NCBI GenBank assembly: GCA_009733575.1
Contig: ML769604.1
Location: 1-14,397 of the forward strand
DNA length: 14,397 nucleotides
Direction: 5' to 3'
Origin: Gymnopus androsaceus JB14
Lineage: Eukaryota; Basidiomycota; Agaricomycetes; Agaricales; Omphalotaceae
Of this stretch, positions 7,566 through 14,397 are shown piece after piece. Made by a program: the position numbers and the translations under genes. The notes under the pieces were generated by a model. That model was not told the DNA's origin and did no database searches. It worked only from the letters and a program-made list of their open reading frames with translations. Every line of letters begins with the position of its first letter. Within the stretch, counting starts at the first letter, position 1.

Positions 7566-8127
7566 ATCGTTCGCTACCTTCATGGGCATCTCCAGAGATA
7601 TCGGAAACACATGAGGAGGCTTTGAAATCCCTTCAAACTTACAAGAAGAAAGATGCAGACAAAGGTGAGCCTTGTTCCAGTCTTCCTTCTGACTCTCTAT
7701 TGACCCTTTTCAGTAATCGTTCGTTTCAAAGCAGTCACAAATGCCCCAATTATGAAGCAGATTTTCTTCAAATTCACGTCTTCAAATGGGTTTCAAGCTG
7801 TGATTCAATTTCTTCGGAAAGAATTGGGATATAAAGGCACGGAACCATTGGTGAGTTTACTCAACGTTCAAACAGACATCCAGCTCACAAGTTCTTGAAG
7901 CACACATATATGAATCTAGCGCTCTCACCGGCCCCAGACGATACTGTCGCAAATCTATTTAAAGTCTGCTCAAATCCCAGGGTAACTGCAATATCAACAC
8001 TGACCATGCTTTCAGTCGTTTAAGACAGACAATCATCTCATTGTAAATTATAGGTACGGCCTGACAGCTTTTTGCTTATCATCTCTGAAAACTCGCATCC
8101 TGCAGCACGACAGTCGCCTGGGGTTAA
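7566..8127 (+). CDS. ATG12: Autophagy ubiquitin-like protein Atg12, 5' end unresolved
   Basis: Atg12 is the ubiquitin-like modifier that Atg7 and Atg10 attach to Atg5; the conjugate promotes Atg8 lipidation at the growing autophagosome. Exons read in frame are 7566-7664 (HEEALKSLQTYKKKDADK), 7714-7850 (VIVRFKAVTNAPIMKQIFF, FQAVIQFLRKELGYKGTEPL), 7901-7963 (HTYMNLALSPAPDDTVANLF), 8016-8053 (SFKTDNHLIVNY) and 8106-8127 (STTVAWG, TAA). Introns are 49-52 bp. The C-terminal glycine used for conjugation is present. Oddities: the first exon begins at a CGCAG acceptor, with an in-frame stop just upstream. No ATG that could splice to it was found in the 250 bp before it. HTYMN replaces the usual FTYIN, SFKTDN replaces the usual FxTxG, and one donor is the weak GTCTGC. 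It may be a diverged copy, a gene with a distant first exon, or a recent pseudogene. Confidence 0.85.
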
Positions 8128-8361
8128 ACATCTTGTATCTGATAGTCTTACTCGCGATCTTGTACTTTATTGTGCATTAGCAATATAACCTGGTCTGGTC
8201 ATCTCCTTTGGTCCGTTTCACGCAATGGAATGTTTTCACCTGCTCGATGGCTGTCAACACTTGCTTCGATAGAGGTTAAGATACAGAATGGCTCGATGTA
8301 TGAGCGGCATGTACGTCGTCTCTAATTCTTCCGGTTCTTGCTGACATTGACTCCTCCCCAG

Positions 8362-9137
8362 CTATTCAGAATCAGCTGTTCGTTGAACCACCTTCAAAAG
8401 CCGTCCCGCAGTGTCCGGCTGTCAGATGCAAGCTTTTAGTACGCGAATATCAACAGCAAGCCAAAATCGACTCACCAGACAAGCAAGCAAGCATGTCGGT
8501 TGAAACTTCAACATCTGCGGTAACCCAGCTACAAGCTCCTTCACGAGATCTATGCGCGGAAAAGCTTCCTCGATCTCCTTGACCGTCTCCCTGTGTAACA
8601 TACTCATCGCTACTCCATCGTATGCGCTGTAACCGAGGGTGTCGAACATGGCGGATATCTGTATCAGGACACCCACCGGAGAGGACATGCCTGCGTCAAT
8701 CGGAAGACCGTGAAGCATGATGCTTCGAGTGATGTCCGAGATCTGTTCGCTGTCTAGTTGTTGTTGATGGTGTTGGTGTGGGGACCTGTTATAGGTAGCA
8801 CGGAGGTGCTCAAACGCTAAGATAGCACCACTAAGCTCGAACGACATGTGATGAGCGGGGTGGGTGGTAAAGTCCTCGTGCTGGCTGAACCCAAGATCGT
8901 GCAGCAATGATGTCAAATAAACCCTTTTCACGAGGTCCTGACGCGTAATCTGGGGCACAGAGGGTGTAGATGATGGGAATCCGCTATGGAGCATGGCGAG
9001 AGAAAAGTAGTAGCATCGGAGACAATGATTGAGTAGCCATTCGCGGACCTTTTTTTTTTGGTAAGGTCGAGGGAGCTTTTGAGATCCTCCGTTACCCCAG
9101 CGTCGACCTTCCTGAGGTCTTCCAAGCTGACATACAT
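8362..9137 (-). CDS. HD-domain protein, cyanamide hydratase-like (223 aa)
   Basis: Family members (yeast Ddi2/Ddi3, fungal cyanamide hydratases) are metal-dependent HD-fold enzymes that hydrate cyanamide to urea. Exons are 9137-9096 (MYVSLEDLRKVDAG), 9048-8476 and 8418-8362 (PDTAGRLLKVVQRTADSE, TAG). Introns are 9095-9049 and 8475-8419, both phase 0. Motifs in order are NHCLR (metal-ligand His about residue 22), LLHDLG (HD pair 64-65), AHHMSFELSGAILAFEHL (about 79-96), a MLHG His near 127, LIQISAMFDTLG (Asp about 150) and a TVKEIEEAFPRIDLVKEL tail. This is the normal order for the family, and all expected ligands are visible. A His/Gln-rich insert (PHQHHQQQ) sits near 104-111. The N-terminus is shorter than usual, and the acceptor of intron 1 follows ten A residues. 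Substrate is inferred from family only. Confidence 0.82.
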
Positions 9138-10282
9138 TGAATGGAATTCGCTGCTATGAAGGAGATCTGGATATTTGGCGAAGGGCTTGATACAGACATG
9201 GTGAATGACGTTCCGATCTTTTCTGTTTTATGGGCCGAAAATCATACGGCTAATGTAAAATCATCTCTCAGCAGGTTACGAAAGAATTCAACTCAGATTC
9301 AGCTCTGAGCCTTGTTCGCATTTACGATCAGTTCATTATTTGAGTGACTAGTGATATCCATCTTTATCCCAATTAGCCGTGGTCTGACTCGAGCATGGTC
9401 ATTGGTGAGACCTTGAGGTCTTGATTTCAATATTGGCCAAAGGAGATTCTGAACCTAAACCAAACAGGTAGATACTGGAGGTCCTGTCAAACACTACCTG
9501 TAGCTCTACTGACCCCCAAAGACCTTTCTCAATACACTACATAGAGTGGAGATGCGCCTGTGCATCTCCGCGTGTCTTGGTACTTAGTCTTACCTGTACG
9601 CACGCAATAAAAGAGCCCAAAAAAAAAAACTGGAGGTCCTGTTATCAAAATTCGGATTTGCACGCTTAGGCGTGGAATGAAGACGAATTAAGCTGGAACG
9701 TCGAGGTGAAGAGATATGGAATCCCGAAGGCAGATGCCAGTTTTCAAGGCATGCTCTTCTCTGTATGCTAGCATTCAGAGTTCTGGTGATACGTGAATAC
9801 ATCATTGCGCCATTTTCTTTTTTTCATCCGCTGAGAGAAACCTTGTATCCCAACATTTCGCCCTTGATGCCACCGAATCAGGTTGCTGGACATCAAAACG
9901 AGATAAGCTAATGCCATGTAGAGAATGATCTCCTCTCCCCTAGTTTCCAGTCCCACTGCCCAACTGTAACGAGCGCTAACAGCTCGGCGCTCAAGCGCTC
10001 AGTACTTTATAAAAGTAAAACGCTAGTCGATCATAGGGGCTGCGATCGACCTTCAGAATCATAGGAGCTTCGCGAAAGACGAGATTCGCCCGTAGACTGT
10101 CTACAATTAAAACTCTGAGCTCCATACTAAAGGGGGACCTATAACTATTACACGGTGCACATACAGACAAGCCAGCCCGTCATGGGAACTGCGCCGGCTC
10201 CAGGCACTTATCCTGCCTGCGAGTAGCCGTGGGGTGATAGACTCGTCATTGTGCTTCGGAACGATTGGGGGTCTAAATTCCA
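9138..10282. other. Intergenic region with only weak exon-like signals
   Basis: No gene could be assembled here. A plus-strand open stretch at 9681-9908 reads RRGEEIWNPEGRCQFSRH...LVIREYIIAPFSFFHPLRE...LYPNISPLMPPNQ, which is protein-like but has no clear start or partner exons. A 14-bp direct repeat ACTGGAGGTCCTGT occurs near 9475 and 9630. CGGCTAAT near 9248 and ATTAGCCG near 9374 are inverted. Around 9970-10060 there are several short GC-rich inverted repeats, for example GAGCGCT...AGCGCTC and GTCGAT...ATCGAC. None is typical of a tRNA. Confidence 0.4.
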
Positions 10283-10822
10283 ATGAAGCGCAATGAAAAA
10301 AAACGACCTATCACCCTGACCCCTCCAGTCGTTGAACACATCTGTCAGGCCTTTCAGGTGCCGACTGGGAAACAGCATAGCATCATCATGAAACAAGTAA
10401 GTTGTCTCATAATAGAATAGTTTGAACAGATACTAACATTTTTTTGGCTTTTTTTTCTTGATCGGGTTTGCTCGACTGAACCCCGACGTGAATCGCTTTC
10501 GATAGACAGCTGTTGACTGCTGGCGCACGCTCCTTGCGCGTCCAGCCAAAAGGTCTTGGCACCGCCCTGACCATCGAGAGTGATTGGTTTTATAAGCAGG
10601 ATGGAAAGCCTATGATCGTCGCACTTCGTGCTGCCTTGTCGGTGCTCTAGTTCGCAAACACTTTCAGGGATTGAAGCCCATTCAAATCCTGGAAGTGACG
10701 CCCTGTGTTTTTTTAGCTATCGAAAGCAATTGTTTCGGAATGGGTACACCCAAGCAATGACCTACTTTGTGCGGGAAGACGGAAATAGTGAGAGAAAGTC
10801 TAGAAAGCCAGCTACGAGATAG
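10283..10822 (+). CDS. Three-exon gene, unknown function (128 aa)
   Basis: Not recognised. Exon 1, 10283-10396, encodes MKRNEKKRPITLTPPVVEHI and CQAFQVPTGKQHSIIMKQ. Intron 1 (10397-10509) begins GTAAGT and has a perfect TACTAAC branch site near 10431. Exon 2, 10510-10627, encodes LLTAGARSLRVQPKGLGTAL and TIESDWFYKQDGKPMIVALR. Intron 2 is 10628-10667 (GTGCTG...TTTCAG). Exon 3, 10668-10822, encodes HSNPGSDALCFFSYRKQLF and NGYTQAMTYFVREDGNSERK to TAG. The three phases fit together exactly (387 nt). The protein is basic at both ends with no signal peptide or membrane segment. The alternative acceptor at 10505 gives an early stop. It is probably a real small gene, but no family is evident. Confidence 0.5.
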
Positions 10823-11234
10823 TTGTATCGAGTGGGCGGCGTAATATTACTCCAGTCCAAAAGATATGATATGGGGTCAAAAATTAACATTGTATCAATG
10901 CTTGCAACAATTAGCTCGGCGCTAACCTTTCGCCGTCATTCAAAAAAGTGGCTACAGGAAGATGGCTCAACGTGAGCAATTCCTACCATACACACCAGCC
11001 CGTGCAAGCTGGCTGAATCTTGATGGATTTCTGAATGACGAAATTAGGCGAGACCACAGTTAGCTTCTTCGTGTCGTGGTTCCGTTGCCATTTTTTCTTA
11101 TATTTGGATATTAAGTGATCCAAAATGATCAATAACATATTTAATATCGCTCTCATCAGCAGGGAGGTGAAATTCCAGATTAGAGCTTTGGGTTCTTTTC
11201 CTTAGGGCTTCTGACTGGATAATATCTGGCGCAG
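10823..11234. other. Intergenic stretch with an inverted repeat, no gene
   Basis: No supported coding region. CGTCATTCAAAAAA near 10934 and TTTCTGAATGACG near 11030 are roughly inverted over about 100 bp, and GCTCGGCGCTAAC near 10914 resembles a motif at 9976-9990. This could be a very small inverted-repeat element, but no target duplication was established. The last 60 bp lead into the acceptor of the hydrolase exon. Confidence 0.35.
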
Positions 11235-11392
11235 GCAATCGTACTCAAATCACCCGCTTTCCGTTCGACAGCCTCGGTGTTGCAGTGCTAGCCAACGGTA
11301 ATTATTACGGCTCTTCGTTAATGGAAGCAGTCAAATGGCGCATTTTCGACAAAGTTTTTGACGAAAACGGCGTTCCCGATAGTGAAATATAG
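11235..11392 (+). pseudogene. Lone terminal exon of a beta-lactamase-like serine hydrolase
   Basis: After a GCGCAG acceptor the frame reads NRTQITRFPFDSLGVAVLA, then GNYYGSSLMEAVKWRIFDK and VFDENGVPDSEI to TAG. This matches the last part of the beta-lactamase/transpeptidase-like (class C, AmpC-type) proteins common in basidiomycetes, where xQVTRFPxDxLGIAVLxND is followed by a helix EAVKWRIxDEVFGL. The SxxK and YxN active-site regions and the GHxG region normally encoded upstream were not found in the preceding kilobase. Only the C-terminal exon appears to remain, so it is a truncated remnant. The sequence is well preserved with no internal stop, which suggests recent loss or capture of the exon. 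Confidence 0.72.
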
Positions 11393-12095
11393 AATACTAA
11401 ATACATCATGAATTAAAGAAACAGTTTCCTTCTCTCAACTCATCTAAGGTATCATATCTGTATTAACCATATTCGCTGTCCAGAAAGTATATATGTGTCG
11501 CAGAACGAAGCACTCCACAGAAAGATAGCACAGCTAAGACCAGCTTTGACCTGGCCAAATTTGGCAAAGAGTCTCACGTGCCGCAAACTTTAAATTCGCG
11601 GTCGGAGGGCAAATTCGGCATCTCTTCTTTAACCACCATCATCGCCCGGAGCGATATCAGCGACACCAAGTAAAATTTCAATCTAACTTCTACTTATTCT
11701 CGCTTTTCTAATTTATTCTCTTCTCAGCTTTTTTCTCATCAACCTTCGAGCTTCCGACTCCAGCCCTTCGTAAGACCTGAAGTCATCTCACTTTTTCGCG
11801 TTTATTGATTTGAGCTTCGTTCTTTTACGCGTTCAACTATATCTGACTCTAGAGTAAGATTTGAATTATTCTTTCTCATTGTCTCTTGTCTCAATGCAGT
11901 TTCTGCTTCTCAGACCAACTCTCTTGACACCATTCCCAACGCCAACACCTCCAACTTGAAGTCGTTTAGCTTCTAGCACTTATTGATTCAAATATCTTCT
12001 CGTTATCTGGAGCTGTTTCTATCCTTCCGGTAAGCCTCCAGACATTCAGTGCAACTTTCTCTTTTGACGCGTAAGGACCGCGATTTGGCAGTATC
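11393..12095 (+). promoter_or_regulatory. Upstream region of the copy B gene
   Basis: No ORF is supported. A CACGTG box lies at 11575-11580. Long pyrimidine-rich tracts between about 11690 and 11770 and again near 11870-11900 (CTTTTCTAATTTATTCTCTT-type) resemble the CT-rich stretches common just upstream of fungal transcription starts. No convincing TATA box was located. A 5' untranslated intron is possible but could not be placed. Confidence 0.4.
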
Positions 12096-13536
12096 ATGCC
12101 AGAAGCTTTTGTTAAAGCACTCTGCAGCACCTTCGAGCTTCGGCAAGCGTTGTCTACTGCCTTCCAGGCCAGCGTTCATCATCATCCTCAACCTTCTCTG
12201 CCCTTACCTGCAGAGAAGATCCTGGGCCTCTCGAAGCCAGACGAACAGCGTTTTTACGAGGAGGGTCGTGCCGCTGTACGTGAGGAGGTTGGATGGTGGA
12301 TGTCAGAGAAGCTGGAGCTGGGAGCTCATGATTTATTCAGAAAGGTCAGTCTTGTAACTCGCTAATACCCAGTTGCTGATGGGCTATTTTGCTTTGATAG
12401 ACTGGTGCCGACGTCGTAAAACGAGTGTATAGGCAACATCGTCACTCGTCTTTCTGAGTGCAGATTGAAGACACAGAGTGTCAACTTACGCACCCGCTCC
12501 CTCTTTGTTCACGTTGGCAGGGGAGATTTGGAATATAGACGTGCAATCTTCCGACCTATTCTCTACTTGTATTTGGACGAATTTCCGCATATCTTCAAGC
12601 GATGGTAATCAACGCCGTCTTCATCTCTCTCTTTCAAAGCTGATTAGTCGAGTAGGAGACCAGTTCCTGACGACTTCGATGGATCTCCACAGTCTGTAAG
12701 CCCATTCTCATTACTTTTCAGTTTAATCATCGGTCTTAATCGAAGTTTTAGGCCATAAGGCGCACGGAGGGGTTCCGCATCCTCGCCTTTCGTAGAGAGA
12801 CCCTAAGCCGGACTGATGGCGCAGTGCTTGTTGTGGTATGTTACTGTATTCAAGTTTGCCGAACTGTTCTCTGAACCAGAGCCTCCATAGCGTCGTAGCC
12901 AAAGGCTTGCTTCGCGCCCGGTAAAGGCTTCGTCGACAGCGGTAAGTAAATCTTGGATTTTGTTGCTGCTCTCGTCTCAATCAGATATCTGCTAGGCTCC
13001 ACAAGGCATCTTCTTTCGAAGGATTGGCGAACTTCCGGTGACGCCAACCAAGGTAAATATTACTGTTTTGTTGTCGTTATCGTTTCTCATAGAATGAACC
13101 CCAGGGTCGGAAGAAGGCGGCTCAGGACGCTTTGGAACATCCAGCCAAGGTTAGTCCGATTGCTACGCTGTTGCATCTCAAATGTTTGTCTAATGGAACG
13201 CATACTATCAGCGGAGGAGATTGGCCGATGTCTCGAATCTTCTTACTCCCAGCCAGTCAATCTCAATGGCATCACTCAAAGCGAGTCAGAAGCCTGCCAG
13301 CGATGAGTCGATATCGGCCGCGCCGTTCAAAGTCGTCAAGGTAAAATTTCAGCTCTTTATGTTGATTGCTTTTCTGATCTCGACACGTAGGCCAGGGGGC
13401 GCGCGAGAGAGTCAAACGATTCTTCGGAGGTATGTTCGAGGCCAGCTACCTTTTCCTTGTATTTTCTTATTCTGTATTTCTAGTCGTTGATGAAAACGCT
13501 GTTTCTAACGGAACCCGTTCTCGTTCGAAAGCCTGA
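12096..13536 (+). CDS. Copy B: 11-exon gene, unknown nuclear-type protein (300 aa)
   Basis: Not recognised. Exons: 12096-12344, 12401-12426, 12464-12604, 12656-12695, 12752-12835, 12899-12941, 13006-13052, 13093-13149, 13212-13340, 13396-13429 and 13484-13536. Their sum is 903 nt with all phases consistent. Several junctions were chosen because copy A conserves the same frame. The N-terminus starts MPEAFVKALCSTFELRQALS, with helical KPDEQRFYEEGRAAVREEVG and FVHVGRGDLEYRRAIFRPIL following. The middle has LDEFPHIFKRW, AIRRTEGFRILAFRRETLSR and KACFAPGKGFVDSG. The C-terminal half is basic and low-complexity: QGRKKAAQDALEHPAKRRRL (a plausible nuclear signal), SNLLTPSQS, and RERVKRFFG before SRSKA. 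No enzyme motif, signal peptide or membrane segment is seen. Introns are 37-64 bp; intron 2 (37 bp) is the least certain. The presence of A and a third fragment shows it belongs to a locally duplicated family. Confidence 0.68.
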
Positions 13537-13793
13537 AGTCGCTGGTGTAATTTTGATTTTAGTCAGTGTCAGATTTACTGGTACACTGCTGGTCGGAGGT
13601 GAAGGATAGAAATTTGTATCGCTTTGTGGATCCCCTGTTGTAATGTAATGACTGTATCAAATCGAAGACTCCAGCTGAACAATGAGACGACAAACAAGGA
13701 CGAGTGTCTGACGCGTGGCTCTCACCTTGCTTTCTGACCTCGACCAATGTAGAAATATTCCTTCGCCATATTCTCCTGCGAGCCTAGGGACAC
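13537..13793. repeat. 3' flank of copy B, duplicated with copy A
   Basis: About 250 bp after the stop of copy B still match the flank of copy A (about 1080-1315). Shared stretches include GTGTCAGATTT, GAAGGATAGAAAT and GGATCCCCTGTTGT/AGATCCCCTGTTGT. The match ends near AGGGACAYATG. This defines the right boundary of the duplicated unit. Confidence 0.7.
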
Positions 13794-14257
13794 ATGGCCC
13801 CGATCTTGGCTAGATGGTGCAGACTGGCCTTCCTGAGACTCAGAGATTCAGAAGTTCGGACATGCTTTTACGCCTTTTTACACAAAACTAGGTCCTTTCA
13901 GAATAGATCTAATTGTGTGTATTCGTTCTCAAACTCTCATTGTAGGATACATCGCTTAGAGATCCTGGATTTGCTCCATATACTTCTGTCGACGCTCAAG
14001 ACCGAAGCATACGAGCCCATTCATCACAATCATTTTGTAGCGTATCCGAGAATTGATAAAAGTACAACCTTATCATTGCGAGGCACGGTCAACTTTCTGG
14101 TGCGTTGTCTTTCATATCCCCTTGTTCTTTTCCTATCATACAACATTCCTGAGAACAGGCTCTTTACGATCGTTTTGAACTCCAATCTTCAGATCTCATC
14201 CTTCCACTAGTGGATCTTATAACACAAAGAAATTTGACTGTTGTCGTACCTTGCTAG
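13794..14257 (+). CDS. Possible two-exon gene, unknown function (134 aa)
   Basis: Not recognised. Exon 1, 13794-14099, starts MAPILARWCRLAFLRLRDSE and contains LEILDLLHILLSTLKTEAYE and HHNHFVAYPRIDKSTTLSL. A 59-bp intron (14100-14158, GTGCGT...AACAG) joins it to exon 2, 14159-14257 (ALYDRFELQSSDLILPLVDL, ITQRNLTVVVPC). Splicing preserves frame, and exon 2 looks more protein-like than reading through the donor. The N-terminal part is poorer in composition, and the ATG falls exactly at the boundary of the duplicated unit, so the start may be accidental and the rest a remnant of a longer gene. No domain is evident. No gene is supported from 14258 to the right edge. Confidence 0.33.
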
Positions 14258-14397
14258 CCTTGTATCATCTCAGGTTCGTCCGTCTCAAAGAAACCGCTAA
14301 CATTACGATATTAGTCAAAAGCACTCCATGGTACCAGCCTCTTGAACTTGGCCGTGAATCTTGTCCCCAATAAAAATAGAATCAATCAGTACCGAAA

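Noticed and set aside
7622..7834. 70-codon plus-strand ORF read straight through
   Set aside because: It runs through the first ATG12 intron (7665-7713); only its first part is real coding sequence.
10208..10396. 62-codon minus-strand ORF starting MFHDDAMLFPSRH
   Set aside because: It is antisense to exon 1 of the plus-strand gene, which has a GTAAGT donor and a TACTAAC branch site.
10668..10710. tRNA-like B-box string (CATTCAAATCCTGG)
   Set aside because: No acceptor stem or A-box can be paired with it, and it lies in a coding exon.
12723..13047. Minus-strand ORFs opposite copy B
   Set aside because: They are antisense shadows of exons 5-7, as shown by the conserved plus-strand frames in copy A.

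Overview
The window looks like nuclear DNA of a mushroom-forming fungus (Agaricomycete-type basidiomycete). Coding sequence is broken into small exons by many short GT...AG introns of about 35-80 bp. Most long single-frame ORFs are shadows of spliced genes, so the gene models here were built by hand from exon frames and splice sites. The recognisable families (autophagy Atg12, a fungal cyanamide-hydratase-like HD protein, a CHAT protease remnant, a beta-lactamase-like serine hydrolase remnant) fit such a genome. No rRNA, tRNA, CRISPR or bacterial operon structure was seen.

Layout. 1-142 (-): last visible piece of a CHAT-domain (caspase-like) gene running off the left edge. About 150-1315 (+): copy A, a decayed copy of an 11-exon gene of unknown function. 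About 1325-1450 (+): a third, smaller fragment of the same family. 1508-1869 (+) and 1960-2397 (-): two small convergent spliced genes, the second with an in-frame stop. 2600-3050 (+): weak coiled-coil-like coding remnant. 3038-3580 (-): a clean two-exon gene for a 165-residue unknown protein. 3779-5730 (+): a broken gene split by a TIR element (3944-4799). 6290-7041: a second copy of that element, ending about 10 bp from the 3' end of a small minus-strand gene (7057-7314). 7566-8127 (+): ATG12. 8362-9137 (-): HD-domain cyanamide-hydratase-like gene. 10283-10822 (+): three-exon gene of unknown function. 11235-11392 (+): lone terminal exon of a beta-lactamase-like hydrolase. 12096-13536 (+): copy B, the apparently intact 11-exon, 300-codon gene. 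13794-14257 (+): a possible two-exon gene.

Two things organise the region. One is a direct segmental duplication (A and B, about 12 kb apart, introns and 3' flank included). The other is a pair of non-autonomous DNA transposons sharing terminal inverted repeats, GTAC-rich subterminal repeats and, in each case, a perfect 6-bp target-site duplication. Several genes are remnants, which suggests a fast-turnover accessory region. The genes do not obviously form one pathway. The least explained items are the A/B family, the TIR element family, and the gene that element 1 interrupted.

All calls come from reading the sequence by eye. No alignment or database search was run, and family names rest on motif recognition.
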